NCBI GenBank assembly: GCA_964462985.1
Contig: CAYXAA010000012.1
Location: 42,987-106,986, forward strand
Length of the DNA stretch: 64,000 bases
DNA from: CAYXAA01 sp964462985
GTDB lineage: Bacteria > Pseudomonadota > Alphaproteobacteria > Rhizobiales > Stappiaceae
Reading direction: 5' to 3'
The notes beneath the pieces were generated by a model, which worked only from the letters and a program-made list of their open reading frames with translations, made no database searches and was not told the DNA's origin. Each line of letters opens with the position of its first letter. Positions within the stretch are counted from its first letter, which is position 1. Of this stretch, positions 61,144-64,000 are shown piece after piece. A program made the translations under genes and the position numbers.

Positions 61144-62328
61144 TCAAGAAAGAACTTCTGGCACTTCTCTCCTCGCCGTTCCGATTCTCGGGGCCGTTGC
61201 GGCGTGGGCGACGAGGGCCAACACGAGCAGCCGGGGGTCTAGCAACCCTAGCACGGCGGCGCCATCCCCGCCGCGCAGCTTCCGCCACAGCGTTTTTCCC
61301 CAGACGCGTAGCATCCGGTTGCGCTGGACGCTGGGCAACCGGAGCGATTGCCGCACCACCGCGCGCACGTGACGTGCATCCTTGGGTGTCATCACATAGG
61401 GCCGCCAGGCTTCCTGCTGCAGGAACTTCGCCGCGCACTGGGCCTCGAAAAGACATGCATCGGCCTCACGAAGCGGGGGGAGTTTCGGCCGAAGCGCCGC
61501 CATCATGCTTTGGAAGTCATCGCGCTCCCGGGTTACGGTCGCCGCGATCTCCTCCCAGTTCTCGATGTCCGACGTGCCGGCTGCGCGCAGCTTGGCTGAG
61601 AGCGCCGCAAGCTGTGAAGACACCGCCTGAACCCTGCCATTGGCCACGCTCGCGCCGGAGATGCTCGTGGGATGGATGCGATAATGTCCGAGGACAGCCG
61701 GAAGATTGCGGATCTCGCCGAGCTCCGAAAGCCGATAGTAAAGATCGGTGTCCTCTGAATGCACCACATGACGGTAGCCCCCGACCTGCCCGATCGCATC
61801 GCGGCGGACCATGAGAAAGGGGTGCGGCAGGTACCGCTCCCTGACCGGAATGTGATCCAGATCGGGGCGCCGGTTGTGCACCGTCTGCAGCCTGAGGAGC
61901 GTCCCGTCGTCGTCGATCACGATATAGGCGCCCGACGTGGCGATGAGGCCGCCCTCCTCCATGGCCGCGATCTGGTCCTGGAACCGCCCCGGGAAATACC
62001 AATCGTCGCCATCGGCGCGGGCGACATAAGTCCCATCGCAATGATCGAGGCCGAAGTTGAGGCACCAGACCAAGCCGCGGTTCTCGGCATGATCGAACAA
62101 CAGGATCCGGCTGTCCTGCTCGGCGTAGTGCCGGCAGATCGCTGCGGTCCCATCGGTTGATCCGTCGTTGATCAGAACGACGTCGAAGTTGCGGTGGGTC
62201 TGGCCGAGAATGCTGTCCAGGGCTTGGGGCAAAAAGCGCTCGACGTTGTATACGGGCATGAGCACCGACACCTTAACGTCCGGCCAGACGCGGCGCGGCG
62301 GCAGGAGGCAGGCTCCCGGGCCGATCAT
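61144..62328 (-). CDS. Family 2 glycosyltransferase
   Basis: A 394-residue GT2 enzyme with the GT-A domain at the N-terminus: VSVLMPVYNVERFLPQALDS, INDGSTDGT for nucleotide binding, the DxD motif in RADGDDW (106-109) and HSEDTDLYYRL with the catalytic-base region. The C-terminal ~150 residues are helical. The ATG overlaps the glf stop (ATGA), so the two are coupled. Next to UDP-galactopyranose mutase it may use UDP-galactofuranose, but GT2 specificity is not readable from sequence. Confidence 0.88.
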   Translation of the reverse strand: MIGPGACLLPPRRVWPDVKVSVLMPVYNVERFLPQALDSILGQTHRNFDVVLINDGSTDGTAAICRHYAEQDSRILLFDHAENRGLVWCLNFGLDHCDGTYVARADGDDWYFPGRFQDQIAAMEEGGLIATSGAYIVIDDDGTLLRLQTVHNRRPDLDHIPVRERYLPHPFLMVRRDAIGQVGGYRHVVHSEDTDLYYRLSELGEIRNLPAVLGHYRIHPTSISGASVANGRVQAVSSQLAALSAKLRAAGTSDIENWEEIAATVTRERDDFQSMMAALRPKLPPLREADACLFEAQCAAKFLQQEAWRPYVMTPKDARHVRAVVRQSLRLPSVQRNRMLRVWGKTLWRKLRGGDGAAVLGLLDPRLLVLALVAHAATAPRIGTARREVPEVLS

Positions 62329-63452
62329 GGCGCCGTCCCGGCAAGCTGGCCGGCAAGGAATTTGCGAGCGCACTCCAGTGCGCCGGCAATCGTCACGTCC
62401 ATGTCGAGATACTGGTAGGTTCCAAGCCGGCCGATGAAGGAGACCCCCCGCTCCTTGCTCGCACGCGCCTCGTAGGCCTTGAGCAGCTTCATCTCGTCGA
62501 GCAGACGGATCGGATAGTAAGGTGTATCGGCAGGGCCGCAGCTGCGGCTGTACTCGCGAAAGGCGATGGTTTCATGGAATTGCCCCACGTTCCATGGCGC
62601 GAAGTACTTGTGCTCTGAAATCCGGGTGAAGGGGACGTCCTCGTCCGGGTAGTTCATCACCGCCGTACCCTGGAAATCCCCCACGGCCCGGACCGGTTCG
62701 AAGTCCAGCGTGCGGTAACCCAGCCGGCCAAGGTCATGGTTGAAGTAGCGGTCGAGCGGTCCGGAATAGAACACATGCTCGAATCGCTCCTCCAGAGCCT
62801 CATAGGGGCAATTCAGGCGCAATTCGATGTTATCGTGGCGCAGGATCCGCTGGACGACGGCCGTGTAGCCGTCCCGCGGGATGGCCTGATACGGATGATC
62901 GAAATAACTGTCGTTGTAGTCGAACCGCAGCGGCAGCCGCTTCAGGATCGATGCTGGAAGGCGACGCGGATCGACCCCCCATTGCTTTTTCGTATAGCCG
63001 GCGAAAAAGGCCCGGTAAATCCGGTCGCCGACCAGCTTGAGTGCCTGTTCCTCGAAGTTCTGCGGGTCGGCGATATCGCTTCGCGCCTCGGCAGCCATGA
63101 ACGCGCGCGCTTCGTCCGGATTCATGGCCCGGCCGAAGAACTGGTTGATGGTGTGCAGGTTAATGGGCAGCGAATAGACGCGACCGCGCACGGTTGCCTT
63201 AACGCGGTTGATGTACGGCATCATCTCGCCGAACCGCTTGATATAGCGCCAGACAGTCTCGTCGGCGGTGTGAAAGATGTGCGGCCCATACTTGTGAACC
63301 ATGACGCCGGTCTGCGGATCCGTCTCGGTATGGCAGTTTCCGGCGACATGTGGCCGCTCATCGACGACCAGGCACTTTAGCCCTTTCTCCGCCAGTTCCC
63401 GGGCGACGACGGCACCGCTGAAGCCGGCGCCCACAACACAGATTCTCGCCAT
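62325..63452 (-). CDS. glf: UDP-galactopyranose mutase
   Basis: Flavoenzyme converting UDP-galactopyranose to UDP-galactofuranose. The 375-residue protein begins with the FAD motif VVGAGFSGAVVA, followed by VVDERPHVAGN, the substrate block HKYGPHIFHTAD, YTKKQWGVDP and the active-site arginine region ending RLGTYQYLDMDV. Length is standard. I use the ATG at 63452; a TTG just upstream is in frame. It implies galactofuranose in the surface polysaccharide made by this locus. Confidence 0.95.
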   Translation of the reverse strand: MARICVVGAGFSGAVVARELAEKGLKCLVVDERPHVAGNCHTETDPQTGVMVHKYGPHIFHTADETVWRYIKRFGEMMPYINRVKATVRGRVYSLPINLHTINQFFGRAMNPDEARAFMAAEARSDIADPQNFEEQALKLVGDRIYRAFFAGYTKKQWGVDPRRLPASILKRLPLRFDYNDSYFDHPYQAIPRDGYTAVVQRILRHDNIELRLNCPYEALEERFEHVFYSGPLDRYFNHDLGRLGYRTLDFEPVRAVGDFQGTAVMNYPDEDVPFTRISEHKYFAPWNVGQFHETIAFREYSRSCGPADTPYYPIRLLDEMKLLKAYEARASKERGVSFIGRLGTYQYLDMDVTIAGALECARKFLAGQLAGTAP

Positions 63453-64000
63453 CAATTGCCCAATTTCCGCAAGCTGTCACCGAGACCGACAGGCGCTCCG
63501 GCGGCGACTGCCAAGCGTGCGCTCGCCGTTCGGCCGTCGATCGCGTTGCGTACACCCCGGCAGACGCCCATGGCCGCGCACCGACCAGTTCCGGCCACCA
63601 GGGCGGTAGTGGCCTAGCATCAAAATCAACTGCAGCCTATCGAATTATGGCTGCAGCCCGCCACCGAAGCGACCAGAGCCCTGCCTGAGCGATCCTACCG
63701 CTCGACAAGCAGCAGGCTCCGGCATTGCCGACCGCATGCGGTGGCAGGGCGTACCCGCTCTTTGCAACCAACCACGCCTTTCCAGGTCCGATTTCGCCCC
63801 GGTCAAGGAGATACGGCTGCAGGTCGCCGTTTCTCGGCAGGCTCTGGCGACGTGTCACAGCGCATTGCGTAATGAACGAGGGCTGGCTATGAGATACATC
63901 AGAGTTCCGGCTGCTGCCTGCCGGTTAGGCAGGTGGTTCGGCCCTCCTTCAAGGCGCCGCATTGATTGTCAAAATTGATTCCGAAGCATTTCAGGACGCA
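63453..64000. other. Region without a recognisable gene at the right edge
   Basis: About 550 bases upstream of glf. No frame looks coding. It holds an 8-bp stem CTGCAGCC/GGCTGCAG (63631-63657) with an 11-base loop, which could be an operator or hairpin. The glf promoter should lie here, but no clear boxes stand out. Confidence 0.35.

Noticed and set aside
63637..63978. Short open frames on both strands at the right edge
   Set aside because: No ribosome site, no family resemblance and overlapping frames of similar length on both strands. Most likely non-coding.

Overview
The window is high-GC bacterial DNA with the gene content of an alphaproteobacterium, probably of the Hyphomicrobiales (Rhizobiales). 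Pointers are a plant-type class II DAHP synthase, a GntR-controlled TRAP transporter with sugar-acid genes, a pyrrolysine-free MttB homologue beside a dimethylglycine dehydrogenase-like gene, a GlxA/GbdR-like regulator, and a KpsMT/E capsule exporter. I cannot name the genus. No plasmid, phage, insertion sequence or CRISPR array is visible.

Layout. (1) 1-18.6 kb is mostly housekeeping: gltX (cut by the left edge), an MFS carrier, nadE, an orphan receiver protein, a DOPA-dioxygenase-like enzyme, a GlxA-type regulator, tRNA-Val(CAC), gph, a soluble chemoreceptor carrying a PilZ domain, rpiA, a DUF2059 protein, gor with a gamma-glutamylcyclotransferase-like gene, class II aroG, fhs and an acyl desaturase. 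(2) 18.7-26.3 kb is a methylated-amine/one-carbon block: an MttB-family protein divergent from a dimethylglycine dehydrogenase-like flavoprotein, then an amidase, a two-domain GNAT acetyltransferase and a LysR regulator. (3) 26.5-42.7 kb is a sugar-acid catabolic island: an ApnO-like dehydrogenase, two FadR-type regulators, tartrate dehydrogenase, an aldehyde dehydrogenase, TRAP transporter DctPQM, an SDR, and a tightly overlapping denD-ltnD-otnK-otnC-otnI set. That set is a complete route from D-erythronate and L-threonate to dihydroxyacetone phosphate. Convergent to it lie an enolase-superfamily enzyme and an iron alcohol dehydrogenase.

(4) 42.9-63.5 kb is a surface-polysaccharide locus. 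Sugar-nucleotide genes (nucleotide-sugar dehydrogenase, AGE-family epimerase, phosphomannomutase, manC) diverge from kpsM-kpsT-kpsE and a single-module KpsC-like protein. Next come a galectin-like/GT31 fusion, three sulfotransferase-like genes (one broken by a single-base frameshift at a seven-base homopolymer), an RTX metalloprotease, a methyltransferase, a GT2 glycosyltransferase and UDP-galactopyranose mutase. Together they suggest a sulfated, galactofuranose-containing capsule.

The most unusual item is the gene at 53193-55067. Its first ~110 residues keep the spacing of most sugar-binding residues of animal galectins, and its last ~250 keep the landmarks of GT31 beta-1,3-galactosyltransferases. 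I know this pairing from plant GALT enzymes, not from bacterial capsule loci. The galectin-like segment is much more AT-rich than its surroundings. A second notable pattern is a set of related promoter motifs in front of three transcription units of the sugar-acid island.
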